From a virus, in the IMG/VR virus record IMGVR_UViG_3300046000_005049, positions 1 to 35,988 of that record: a DNA stretch of 35,988 bases. One strand, 5' to 3'. A model generated the notes under the pieces. That model made no database searches, had not been told where the DNA came from, and saw nothing but the letters and a program-made list of their open reading frames with translations. The position numbers and the translations under genes are program-made. Below, piece after piece: positions 1 to 7,041 of this stretch. Positions within the stretch are counted from its first letter, which is position 1, and the number at the start of each line of letters is the position of its first letter.

Positions 1-2
1 AT

Positions 3-179
3 TGGATCGAGTTCCCTCAGTACACTAAAAGTATTTACAGATGCCATAAAGATGCCTATGGCATGAGTAGCTACACGAATAGTATTCTTAGCGGTTGGCT
101 GGAGCAACTTACACCTGACCAAGGCTCAATCGAGCTTATGGATGAAAATTTTGATATTGCGGCCGAGTTGCAAAAGTGA
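3..179 (+). CDS. C-terminal end of an unidentified phage protein (5' partial)
   Basis: The reading frame that enters at base 3 stays open for 58 codons and stops at TGA 177-179, so this is the end of a gene that begins before the window. The visible part is acidic and soluble-looking, ending DIAAELQK, with no motif that I recognise. It is not preceded by a start that would make it a complete gene. The promoter for the next gene lies inside its last codons, which argues that the following small genes form a separate transcription unit. Function unknown. Confidence is for the gene being real rather than for any role. Confidence 0.6.
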   Translation, partial: WIEFPQYTKSIYRCHKDAYGMSSYTNSILSGWLEQLTPDQGSIELMDENFDIAAELQK

Positions 180-185
180 TATAAT
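157..185 (+). promoter_or_regulatory. Sigma70-like promoter upstream of the PC4-like gene
   Basis: TTGCGG at 157-162, a 17-base spacer and a perfect TATAAT at 180-185. The same TTGCGG/17/TATAAT arrangement is repeated upstream of ligA. It drives the three small genes at 206-871. Confidence 0.65.
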
Positions 186-205
186 AGTCACTCTTTAGGA
201 TTATT

Positions 206-487
206 ATGGAATTTGAACCCGAGCTATACGAAAAACTCGTTTATGAGAACGAGACCAAAGGATACCAGCTTAGGCTGGTTGTTAATGAATTTCGAGGAGT
301 ACAGTATGTACATTTACGTAAATACTTTTTATCTTACGAAGGGGATTACGTACCTTCAAGAGAAGGCGTTAGTATGGAAGCTTCGATGGACAACATTCTC
401 TCACTTCTGGACGGTTTGATGGAGATTGTCTCCAAAGAAGAACGTCAGGACCTAGTACTAAAACATTTTGGAGTTACCGGTGATTAA
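206..487 (+). CDS. PC4/p15-like ssDNA-binding transcription cofactor
   Basis: A 93-residue protein. Residues about 22-60 read like the PC4/Sub1 (transcriptional coactivator p15) ssDNA-binding domain: VNEFRGVQYVHLRKYF, then a turn with GDYVPSREGVSM, which matches the family pattern of a basic beta strand, YVxxRxYY and P-x-(K/R)-x-G-(I/V)-S. A C-terminal helix (ILSLLDGLMEIV) fits the dimerisation helix. PC4-type proteins bind single-stranded or melted DNA and act in transcription or replication. The ATG has an AGGA ribosome site seven bases upstream and a promoter 20 bases upstream. It is the first gene of a three-gene cluster ahead of the ligase. The assignment rests on pattern recognition only; a structural comparison would settle it. 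The phage role (late transcription or replication) is inference. Confidence 0.65.
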   Translation: MEFEPELYEKLVYENETKGYQLRLVVNEFRGVQYVHLRKYFLSYEGDYVPSREGVSMEASMDNILSLLDGLMEIVSKEERQDLVLKHFGVTGD

Positions 488-695
488 AGCAACTATAACA
501 GAAATTATCATTCATAGAGATGAAGACCCTGATCTTACCCAAGACACTACTACTGTCAAGCTAGTAGATGAAGGTGGTGGTAGGTTTATTACGCTAACCC
601 AGTATAACGACAATTATAATGAAATTACCCTGCGTCTAGACCCTACCGAAATCCCTTTACTGGTTGAAACAATTAACAAACTATTAAACCAATGA
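480..695 (+). CDS. Small conserved phage protein of unknown function
   Basis: A 71-residue protein starting at GTG 480. The GTG is preceded by GGAG at 470-473 with a six-base spacer, which I prefer over a TTG at 468 that sits inside that ribosome site. It overlaps the end of the PC4-like gene by eight bases. It has an EDP-rich beginning and a DEGGGRFITLTQ strand-turn-strand element, a pattern seen in small phage proteins without assigned function. No cysteines, membrane segment or catalytic motif are visible. Probably co-translated with its neighbours. Confidence 0.7.
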   Translation: MIKATITEIIIHRDEDPDLTQDTTTVKLVDEGGGRFITLTQYNDNYNEITLRLDPTEIPLLVETINKLLNQ

Positions 696-871
696 AACTC
701 ATTCAATTAACTTATCTTGACGATACAGAAGTTTTTCTAAACCCAATGCATATTGTCGCCGTAGATACAAGTGATAGGGGCGTAACCCAGGTACTAGTTA
801 TTGGAACCGCTGATGTAATCCATGTAAAGGAACTGCCTCAGCGTGTCGCCCTTTTAGTTGAAGAAGATTAG
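692..871 (+). CDS. Very small protein with an FlbD-like pattern
   Basis: A 59-residue ORF whose ATG (692-694) overlaps the preceding TGA (693-695) as ATGA, typical of translational coupling here. It begins MKLIQLTYLDDTEVFLNP and continues MHIVAVDT, which resembles the short all-beta FlbD-like proteins (I-x-L-T-x-L-x-G-x-x-x-x-x-N-x-x-x-I) that are also common in phages. It ends three bases before the ligA promoter. Function unknown; the FlbD resemblance concerns fold only and is tentative. Confidence 0.6.
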   Translation: MKLIQLTYLDDTEVFLNPMHIVAVDTSDRGVTQVLVIGTADVIHVKELPQRVALLVEED

Positions 872-902
872 ACTTGCGGCACTTGCTAAAATTTGATATA
901 AT
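872..902 (+). promoter_or_regulatory. Promoter of ligA with repeated ACTTGC half-sites
   Basis: TTGCGG 874-879, a 17-base spacer and TATAAT 897-902. ACTTGC occurs at 872-877 and again at 881-886, exactly nine bases apart in direct orientation. The -10 box ends seven bases before the ligA ATG, so transcription should start at or within a base or two of the start codon. Confidence 0.75.
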
Positions 903-909
903 ATAGACT

Positions 910-1860
910 ATGAAAAACATTAAAGACTACCTAGACGCAGCAAGTGCCGACTATTACGCAGGCCGCCCTACAATCTCTGACGAGGTGTTTGATAGGCTCG
1001 CGGAGGCTGCTGATTATCAGGCAGTCGGTGCTAAACAACATGACCATCTTAAAAAGCATTTTCGTCAAATGTTCTCTCTTCAAAAATACTATGAAGATGA
1101 AGGTGTTGCCCCTTTACAAGGGTACAATACTACTTGCACACCGAAGCTTGACGGAGCCGCTATTAGTCTTTTGTATATTGATGGACAGCTTACTCACGCT
1201 ATTACCCGAGGCGATGGGGTGGAAGGTACGGACATTACTGATAAGATGTATGCCCGAAAAGACCTAGTTCCACTCAATGTTACCCGCATGGGAGTTTTCC
1301 AAGTGATTGGAGAAGTAGTAGCCCCTAAAACAATTGAGAATGCTCGTAACTACGCAGCAGGTGCACTAAATCTAAAGGATTTGGAACAATTTCGTACTAG
1401 GGCTATTAGCTTCTTTGCTTACGGTGTGTATCCTTATGCTAACGATAAGTTCTCAGCAGACATGCAGGAGCTAACATCATATGGATTTGACACAGTTTAC
1501 GCTAACGACATTCATAATATTTACCCTTGTGACGGCCTCGTTTTTAGGGTTGATAGCAATGATGGCTTTGATACGCTCGGTTATACAGCGAAACACCCGC
1601 GTGGCGCATACGCGAAAAAGGATCGCGCAGAGGCAGTCGAAACCCAAATCATCGGCGTCGAGTGGAACGTCGGAAAGACGGGGAAGGTCACTCCGGTAGC
1701 TATTCTAGCCCCTGTAAAGATTGGTGACGCTTTAGTAAGCCGTGCTACATTAAATAATCCTGGGTTCATCCAGATGTTGGATTTACACATTGGTGACACT
1801 GTAGGCGTGATACGAGCAGGAGAAATCATACCTTGCATTACTCATAAGGTTGACGCTTAA
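910..1860 (+). CDS. ligA: NAD-dependent DNA ligase, N-terminal subunit (Ia, adenylation and OB domains)
   Basis: A 316-residue protein covering the first half of a bacterial LigA. Residues about 5-40 form the NAD-recognising Ia domain (DYYAGRPTISDEVFDRL). The adenylation domain has the catalytic lysine in TPKLDGAA (K79), with RGDGVEGTDIT at 100-110. The last 80 residues form an OB fold (GKVTPVAILAPVKIG, then GDTVGVIRAGEIIP). It lacks the zinc finger, HhH and BRCT domains, which are encoded by the next gene. Phage T5 has the same two-subunit layout. No ribosome site is visible because the promoter abuts the ATG, so the mRNA is probably leaderless. Bases roughly 1585-1690, at the start of the OB domain, are noticeably more GC-rich than the rest of the gene. 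Confidence 0.93.
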   Translation: MKNIKDYLDAASADYYAGRPTISDEVFDRLAEAADYQAVGAKQHDHLKKHFRQMFSLQKYYEDEGVAPLQGYNTTCTPKLDGAAISLLYIDGQLTHAITRGDGVEGTDITDKMYARKDLVPLNVTRMGVFQVIGEVVAPKTIENARNYAAGALNLKDLEQFRTRAISFFAYGVYPYANDKFSADMQELTSYGFDTVYANDIHNIYPCDGLVFRVDSNDGFDTLGYTAKHPRGAYAKKDRAEAVETQIIGVEWNVGKTGKVTPVAILAPVKIGDALVSRATLNNPGFIQMLDLHIGDTVGVIRAGEIIPCITHKVDA

Positions 1861-1892
1861 AATTCCTTTGGGTAAGCATTAAAAAAATACAC

Positions 1893-1921
1893 TTGCCAAG
1901 CCTTCCTAAATGAGTTATAAT
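1893..1921 (+). promoter_or_regulatory. Promoter of ligB
   Basis: TTGCCA 1893-1898, a 17-base spacer and TATAAT 1916-1921, in the 87-base gap between the two ligase genes. The -35 lies within ACTTGC (1891-1896), the element shared with the ligA and 11533 promoters. Confidence 0.72.
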
Positions 1922-1947
1922 AACTACATCAAGACAAAAAAGTAATT

Positions 1948-2697
1948 ATGAAGATTGAAATTCCGACAACATGCCCTTGCTGCGAGTACCCACTGGAACT
2001 GGTCAAGGATCAGTTGTTCTGTCGGAATACCGCATGTAGTGCACAGTTACTAAAAAAGGTTGAGAACTTTGCAAAAGTATTGGGTATAAAAGGTTTAGGG
2101 CCTAAAGCAGTAGAGAAGTTAAATCTAAATGATTTAGTGGAACTATTCTACCTCGATATTGATTCTATTTGCTGCGACTTAGGTACGGCAGTAGGCACAA
2201 AGATTTTCAATGAAATTCAACGAGCAAAAGGAGCGTCATTAGAAACCGTGATCGCCGCTTTCTCTATCCCTTTAGTAGGGGGAACGGCTGCAAAGAAAAT
2301 AGCGACAGTTGTATCCGATATTCGTGAAATTACTCAAGAAACTTGCCAAAGAGCAGGTCTAGGTGCAAAGGTAACAGAGAACCTATTGAACTGGGTTACT
2401 ACAGATTACCAAGAGATGAAAGAATTTCTGCCATTCGACTTTAAGAGTGGCAACAAAGTTACAGTAAACGTAGACGCAAAAAAGGTTTGCATTACAGGTA
2501 AATTAAAGTCCTACAAAAAGAAATCCGATGCTGAGGGGGCGCTCACAGCGGCAGGGTTCACATTAGTAGACTCAGTAACTAAAACTACTGATTATCTAGT
2601 TGATGAAGAAGGCAAAGGGTCTAGTAAACGCGATAAGGCCGAATCATACGGCATTACAATTATAACCGATCTTAATGACCTATTACAGGCTAAATGA
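1948..2697 (+). CDS. ligB: NAD-dependent DNA ligase, C-terminal subunit (zinc finger, HhH, BRCT)
   Basis: A 249-residue protein that supplies the domains missing from ligA. A four-cysteine zinc finger uses C9, C12, C25 and C30 (CxxC-x12-C-x4-C). Helix-hairpin-helix repeats follow (VLGIKGLGPKAVEKL at about 44-58, then FSIPLVGGTAAKKI and AGLGAKVTENLL). A BRCT domain fills residues about 175-249 (KKVCITGKL, AAGFTLVDSVTKTTDYLV). Together the two subunits would rebuild a LigA-type enzyme that seals nicks using NAD+. The split lies exactly at the OB/zinc-finger boundary, and each subunit has its own promoter, so this is a true two-gene arrangement rather than a frameshift. The ribosome site is weak. 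Confidence 0.92.
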   Translation: MKIEIPTTCPCCEYPLELVKDQLFCRNTACSAQLLKKVENFAKVLGIKGLGPKAVEKLNLNDLVELFYLDIDSICCDLGTAVGTKIFNEIQRAKGASLETVIAAFSIPLVGGTAAKKIATVVSDIREITQETCQRAGLGAKVTENLLNWVTTDYQEMKEFLPFDFKSGNKVTVNVDAKKVCITGKLKSYKKKSDAEGALTAAGFTLVDSVTKTTDYLVDEEGKGSSKRDKAESYGITIITDLNDLLQAK

Positions 2698-2719
2698 TCT
2701 AAACAGAAAGAAAAACATA

Positions 2720-3466
2720 ATGAGCGAAATTAAGAACAAGAAATGGTCCGACGAATCTGTTGCCACCCTTCTATCAATCGTAGGTGACACCAGTCCCGTG
2801 ACCGTGGCTTTGGTCGAACAAGCTGCCTCAGCACTAGAAGTATCTGTGCGTTCCGTTGCTGCAAAGCTACGCCAGCTTGACAGGGAAGTTGTTTCTATGG
2901 CTAAGGCTAAAGAGGCTACATTCTCGGACGACGAAGGTGCTGAGTTGACAGCCTTTGTTGAAGATAACGCTGGTGCCTTTACATACAAGGACATTTCGGA
3001 AAAGTTTGCGGGTGGTAAGTTTACTGCTAAGCAAGTGCAAGGTAAGATTCTGGCTCTAGAACTGACTGGTAGCGTTAAGGCTGCTGAGAAGGTGGAAGTT
3101 GCTCGTACTTATAGCGATGTGGAAGAAGCCACTTTCGTGACTATGGCTCAAGCCGGTAAGTTCATCGAAGAAATTGCAGCTACCCTTAGTAAGAGCATCT
3201 CTAGCGTACGTGGCAAGGCTCTGAGCCTGGTGCGTAAGGAACAAATCGACAAGATCCCTGCACAAAAAGAAAGCCATGCAAAGAACGTGGTTGACGGTGT
3301 GGCAGCTTTGGGTGCAGCAGTTGCAACCATGACAGTAGCAGAAATTGCTAAGGCTGTGGATAAGACAGAACGTGGTCTGAAGACCCTTCTGACTCGCCGG
3401 GGTATCAAGGTAGCTGACTATGACGGCGCTGCTAAGAAAGCAAAAGCAGAAGCAAAAGCTGCTTAA
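2720..3466 (+). CDS. Abundant basic DNA-binding protein with four helix-turn-helix repeats (T5 D5-like)
   Basis: A 248-residue protein rich in Ala, Lys and Val, starting at ATG 2720 (MSEIKNKKWSDESVA). Four related helical units can be seen: WSDESVATLLSIV ending in VRSVAAKLRQL; TFSDDEGAELTAFV ending in AKQVQGKILAL; TYSDVEEATFVTMA ending in SSVRGKALSLV; and a shorter MTVAEIAKAVDKTERGLKTLL. The first three begin with a Myb/SANT-like aromatic-S-D-E motif. It ends in a basic tail (AAKKAKAEAKAA). In T5 the D5 gene, in a comparable position, encodes a DNA-binding regulator of early and late transcription; homology is inferred from composition and context. Codon use (CGT, CTG, GCT) differs from its neighbours and a terminator follows, which suggests high expression. 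Confidence 0.72.
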   Translation: MSEIKNKKWSDESVATLLSIVGDTSPVTVALVEQAASALEVSVRSVAAKLRQLDREVVSMAKAKEATFSDDEGAELTAFVEDNAGAFTYKDISEKFAGGKFTAKQVQGKILALELTGSVKAAEKVEVARTYSDVEEATFVTMAQAGKFIEEIAATLSKSISSVRGKALSLVRKEQIDKIPAQKESHAKNVVDGVAALGAAVATMTVAEIAKAVDKTERGLKTLLTRRGIKVADYDGAAKKAKAEAKAA

Positions 3467-3492
3467 TTCTAACCTAACAGGTTAATTTAATA

Positions 3493-3530
3493 AGGCCGGG
3501 AGTTTTAATCAGCTCTCCGGCCTATTTCGC
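3493..3530 (+). terminator. Terminator after the D5-like gene
   Basis: GC-rich stem AGGCCGGGAG 3493-3502 pairing with CTCTCCGGCCT 3513-3523 (one bulge), loop of ten bases, then ATTTCGCTTT. The T tract is imperfect, so termination may be partial. Confidence 0.6.
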
Positions 3531-3542
3531 TTTAAGGTTAAA

Positions 3543-3842
3543 ATGGAAGTAACAATTAAATATACGGACGAGCATTCTCTCACAGTAGAAGAAGTAGTAG
3601 CTCAAGCGACCCATAACTACGGCAAAAATGTAACTGTAGAGATCATGCCAGATTCGACTAAAGCGTACGATCTAATCTATTTTGGGTTACAGCAAATCGT
3701 AACTCACCGTCAACTTAGTATGCTATTTGATGATAAAATAGGGTACCAACCAAAGCTAAAAAGCCTTAGATCAGAGGTCCTTTTTAAAGTACAAGAAATC
3801 CTAGACCAGGTTTTAGTAGATAACGAGAGTAAGGTTACATAA
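3543..3842 (+). CDS. Hypothetical protein
   Basis: A 99-residue acidic protein, start ATG with AAGG seven bases upstream. No recognised domain; a predicted beta beginning (MEVTIKYTDEHSLTVEEVV) and helical second half. It lies between the D5-like gene's terminator and the homing endonuclease gene, and its stop (TAA 3840-3842) overlaps the next ATG by one base, so the endonuclease is translated by coupling to it. Function unknown. Confidence 0.65.
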   Translation: MEVTIKYTDEHSLTVEEVVAQATHNYGKNVTVEIMPDSTKAYDLIYFGLQQIVTHRQLSMLFDDKIGYQPKLKSLRSEVLFKVQEILDQVLVDNESKVT

Positions 3843-4537
3843 TGACATGCGGTATATATTTGCTAAAATTTGAGGGTACTGATAAGGTTTATGTAGGTCA
3901 GTCTATTAATATAGAACAGAGATACGCTATACATAAGCAAAGATTTAAATCTGCTAATACTTCTAAAAAGCTGGTAGAGGCTTATAGCCTGTATGGGGAA
4001 CCCTCATTGGAGATTTTATGTGAGTGTGATGAAAAAGACTTAAATGTAAATGAAAATGAAGCTATAGAAATATTTAATGCAGTAATCTACGGATTTAACA
4101 CTAATGCAGAGGCAGATACTTGTCCTATTTTTTATGGAGAAGAGCATGGAAGATCTGTCTACTCCAACGATAAAATAGAAGAAGTATTTGAGATACTAGT
4201 TAGTAGATTCGATCTTAAGCACGCGGAGATATCCGCATTAACGGGGGTGCCTATAAGTAGGATATCTAGTATTTCACGGGGAGACACACATTCTTGGTTA
4301 AAATTAAAACACCCAGAAAAATGGGGGGTACTACAGAATCGTCCTAAATATCATAATTCGGGTGGGGACAGAGGTAAGGTATTTCCCCCTATACGTAGTC
4401 CAGAAGGCCAAGATTATACTATTACTAATATAACTCATTTCGCTCAAGAACATGGTTTAGGTCAAAGCAACTTAAGTGCTGTGCTAAGTGGCAAAAGAAA
4501 ACAACATAAGGGCTGGAAACTAGCCAAAGAAAGTTAG
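3842..4537 (+). CDS. GIY-YIG homing endonuclease (first of three paralogues)
   Basis: A 231-residue free-standing homing endonuclease. The N-terminal GIY-YIG nuclease domain shows GIY at 4-6, YVGQS at 17-21, R27 and a conserved Glu near 71. A central helix-turn-helix segment follows (VPISRISSISRG), then a C-terminal NUMOD-like DNA-binding module (SPEGQDYTITNI, then LSGKRKQHKGWKL). Two further genes in this window (20605 and 22078) have the same length and architecture and the same MTCGIY start. Such genes cut intron- or gene-free alleles and spread by repair; this one sits in the replication operon just before the helicase, joined by TAATG overlap to the upstream gene. The cleavage target is not visible; the adjacent helicase or upstream gene in related phages is the natural guess. 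Confidence 0.9.
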   Translation: MTCGIYLLKFEGTDKVYVGQSINIEQRYAIHKQRFKSANTSKKLVEAYSLYGEPSLEILCECDEKDLNVNENEAIEIFNAVIYGFNTNAEADTCPIFYGEEHGRSVYSNDKIEEVFEILVSRFDLKHAEISALTGVPISRISSISRGDTHSWLKLKHPEKWGVLQNRPKYHNSGGDRGKVFPPIRSPEGQDYTITNITHFAQEHGLGQSNLSAVLSGKRKQHKGWKLAKES

Positions 4538-4538
4538 T

Positions 4539-5939
4539 ATGGATATTTCCGCCATTCTTATTAATAAGTTACTATCAGAAAAGAACCTTGATATTTGGGC
4601 TAAGCTTAAGCTCGCTTTTCTCGATCCTAGCTATAGTAGCCTATACACACATATAAATCGATATTATACACATTATAGTAGTATACCTAGTTTTGACGAA
4701 TTAGAGGTTACAGTTAGAGAGCTTCCGGTTGCGAAGACTCTAGCTACCTTACGATTACTTGATGAAACAGACGTAACCGCAGAGGTAGCTCTAGACGCGT
4801 TAATAGACCAGTATACACAAAACCAATGCATTCTCTTATTAGACAAGTTTATTGACAAACTACCTATTTACGATAGTTCCGAAATTAAAGAAAGCCTTGC
4901 GTCTATAGTATTGACTCTAGACGAAAAAACCCTTTCTGCCGAAAACGTATTCACGATGGCAGAAGTTAATGTATTCCAACGACCAGAAGAACTTGCACGT
5001 ACTCGTATGCACTTAGGACTAAATAACACATTCGATTCCGTATTGAACGGCGTTGCTAGACAGGAGCTTATCCTTATCGGAGGAAAGCGTGGCTCTGGTA
5101 AATCTATTATTAGTAGTAATATTCTTTGCTCACAGTATGAAGCTGGCTTAAGCTCTGTGTACTTCACAATCGAAATGATTGCACATGAAGTACTACAGCG
5201 GAATATTTCTATTCTAGCTAACGTAGACCACAGGGCGTTGAAGAAAAACGAGCTGACAGACGGCGACTTACTGAAGGTAGTTAAGTGCCGTGCCGAAATG
5301 TTTACGAACGCTGATAAGTATGTTCAAGAGTTTGTACAGGATAGAGATCAGTACAAGTTCGAAGATAGTATTAATCGCTACTGTGAGCTAAAGCCAGATA
5401 ACCAGATGGTTATTGTAGACGACCGTAAGCTGTCTCTTAGCAGTATTGATCTTCACTTAGGTAAGATGAAAGCTAAGTTTGGTGAAAAGTTCGGGGTAGC
5501 TGTTATCGACTACTTGAACCAGATTGTCATTGAAGGCGCTAAATCACAGTTTGATTGGCAACCGCAGGTTGACGTATCTAAGAAACTGAAAGAGTTAGCG
5601 CGCAAGTATGACATCGTGATTATTTCGCCATATCAAATTGACGCAACTGGTGAGGCTAGGTTTGCTAAAGGTATTCTGGACGCGGCAGATATTGCTATGA
5701 CCCTAGAGCCACACAACGAAGATAGTGCTATCTCTATGGAAACTACAAAAATCCGTGGTGATAAGGCTATGAAGTTTACCAGTGGCATGAATTGGGATAC
5801 TCTACGTATTAGCCCAATCCCTATTGATAAGCCAGCAAGTAAAGAAAAACCTAAAGATAAAATTCCACGAGCAGGTAAAAAAGATGAAGCAAAACCAACT
5901 GGAGAATCTGCTGCTGAAGTCCTTCCTTGGGAGGATTAA
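4539..5939 (+). CDS. DnaB-type replicative helicase
   Basis: A 466-residue RecA-fold hexameric helicase. Walker A is GGKRGSGKS at 181-189, the catalytic Glu region is FTIEM at 209-213, Walker B is AVIDYLNQ at 321-328 and a sensor Gln lies in SPYQID (Q366). A C-terminal ISMETTKIRGDK matches the DnaB H4-type segment. The N-terminal 160 residues are helical, as in DnaB-family primase-binding domains. After residue 430 comes a Lys/Pro-rich, apparently disordered tail that ends with acidic/hydrophobic EVLPWED. The enzyme unwinds the fork ahead of the polymerase. Its stop overlaps the primase ATG (TTAATG), so the two are made together. It starts two bases after the GIY-YIG stop. Confidence 0.88.
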   Translation: MDISAILINKLLSEKNLDIWAKLKLAFLDPSYSSLYTHINRYYTHYSSIPSFDELEVTVRELPVAKTLATLRLLDETDVTAEVALDALIDQYTQNQCILLLDKFIDKLPIYDSSEIKESLASIVLTLDEKTLSAENVFTMAEVNVFQRPEELARTRMHLGLNNTFDSVLNGVARQELILIGGKRGSGKSIISSNILCSQYEAGLSSVYFTIEMIAHEVLQRNISILANVDHRALKKNELTDGDLLKVVKCRAEMFTNADKYVQEFVQDRDQYKFEDSINRYCELKPDNQMVIVDDRKLSLSSIDLHLGKMKAKFGEKFGVAVIDYLNQIVIEGAKSQFDWQPQVDVSKKLKELARKYDIVIISPYQIDATGEARFAKGILDAADIAMTLEPHNEDSAISMETTKIRGDKAMKFTSGMNWDTLRISPIPIDKPASKEKPKDKIPRAGKKDEAKPTGESAAEVLPWED

Positions 5940-6790
5940 TGAGTGATCCAGTAGCAGACCTATTAAAAGAACATAATGTATACTACATACCTTCTGGTAG
6001 AGACTACCTTACAAAGTGTTTCAACCCGGAGCACAACGACTCAAACCCTTCCTTCCGTATTGACAAAAGTACCGGAATTGCCCACTGTTTCTCATGTGGT
6101 TTCAAAACCAACATATTCAAATTCTACGGCGTCCTTACCAACAACGTCAGTATCAAAATCGTAAAGCTAAAAGACAAATTGAAAGCGTTGACAGAATCAG
6201 TGAGTGGCTTGGAACCTATCAAAGGCGCTAAGCCTTTCCCTACTAAGTTCCGGGGTATTAGCTTAGCTACCTTAAAGTATTTTGAAGCATTCCATACTAC
6301 TTTAGACCCTGAACTGGAAGATAGACTAGTTATACCAGTTAAAGATATTAGGGATAAGGTTACAGCCTATGTAGGTAGGCATGTATTATCTGATGGTAAC
6401 CCTAGGTATCTTATCCGCCCTGCGCACGCTACCGTGGGTATGTATCCGGCCAAACTGCCAGACCATCCTAGGAATATTATTCTAGTAGAAGGTATGTTTG
6501 ACCTACTAAATATGTGGGACAAAGGCGCTAGGAATGTTGTGTGTACATTTGGTACATCGAAATTGTATAATGACACAGCAGATAAGATGCTCCCGTATAA
6601 GGTTATGGGAGTAGAGAAAGTATTTATACTTTACGATGGTGACGACGCAGGTAGAACTGCCGCCACCAAGATCAAACCATTAATTGAAGAATGCGGTTTT
6701 ACAGTGGAAGTAATTAATTTACCTGACGGAGACGACCCAGGTGACTTAGACCACGAGTATGTAGAATCTATAATTGAATATACAAGATGA
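5939..6790 (+). CDS. DNA primase (CHC2 zinc finger and TOPRIM)
   Basis: A 283-residue DnaG-type primase. The start at ATG 5939 is fixed by GGGAGGA at 5929-5935; a TTG twelve bases earlier lies in that ribosome site. The zinc-binding residues are C27, H32, C50 and C53 (CFNPEH, then HCFSCG). The TOPRIM core has E184 in ILVEGMFD and the DxD motif in ILYDGDDAGR (233-235). It is shorter than bacterial DnaG and lacks the helicase-binding C-terminal domain, like other phage primases. It makes RNA primers for the downstream polymerase and presumably works with the helicase encoded directly upstream. Confidence 0.92.
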   Translation: MSDPVADLLKEHNVYYIPSGRDYLTKCFNPEHNDSNPSFRIDKSTGIAHCFSCGFKTNIFKFYGVLTNNVSIKIVKLKDKLKALTESVSGLEPIKGAKPFPTKFRGISLATLKYFEAFHTTLDPELEDRLVIPVKDIRDKVTAYVGRHVLSDGNPRYLIRPAHATVGMYPAKLPDHPRNIILVEGMFDLLNMWDKGARNVVCTFGTSKLYNDTADKMLPYKVMGVEKVFILYDGDDAGRTAATKIKPLIEECGFTVEVINLPDGDDPGDLDHEYVESIIEYTR

Positions 6791-7041
6791 ATATAACTGA
6801 ACGAATAGCTAAGCAAAGAGCGAAGATAGCTAAAGCGATAGCTAAAATAGAATCTATTAGAGAAGAATGTGATCATATAGGTGTACATGTAAAATATGAT
6901 GCCGATACAGGTAATTACTGTAAACAAGACGACTCTTACTGGATTTACTGGCGCTGCCCGATCTGCGATAAATACTGGACAACCGACCAAGACAGAGAAG
7001 CAGGTTACAAGGTTAGAGAACTAAAAGCAGTTAAAATATGA
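6787..7041 (+). CDS. Small coiled-coil zinc-ribbon protein
   Basis: An 84-residue protein whose ATG overlaps the primase stop (ATGA). The first 25 residues are a Lys/Ala/Glu helix (AKQRAKIAKAIAKIESI). Then come CDHIGVH and, 25 residues later, CPICDKYW, giving a plausible C-x-H/C-x-x-C zinc site. The gene at 12663 has the same plan without obvious sequence identity. It lies between primase and polymerase, overlapping both, so a replication-linked role is possible but unproven. Confidence 0.75.
   Translation: MNITERIAKQRAKIAKAIAKIESIREECDHIGVHVKYDADTGNYCKQDDSYWIYWRCPICDKYWTTDQDREAGYKVRELKAVKI

Noticed and set aside
1861-1947. A frameshift or assembly error splitting one ligase gene
   Set aside because: Each half is a complete set of domains with its own start, and the gap contains a full promoter. 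A two-subunit ligase is known in T5.
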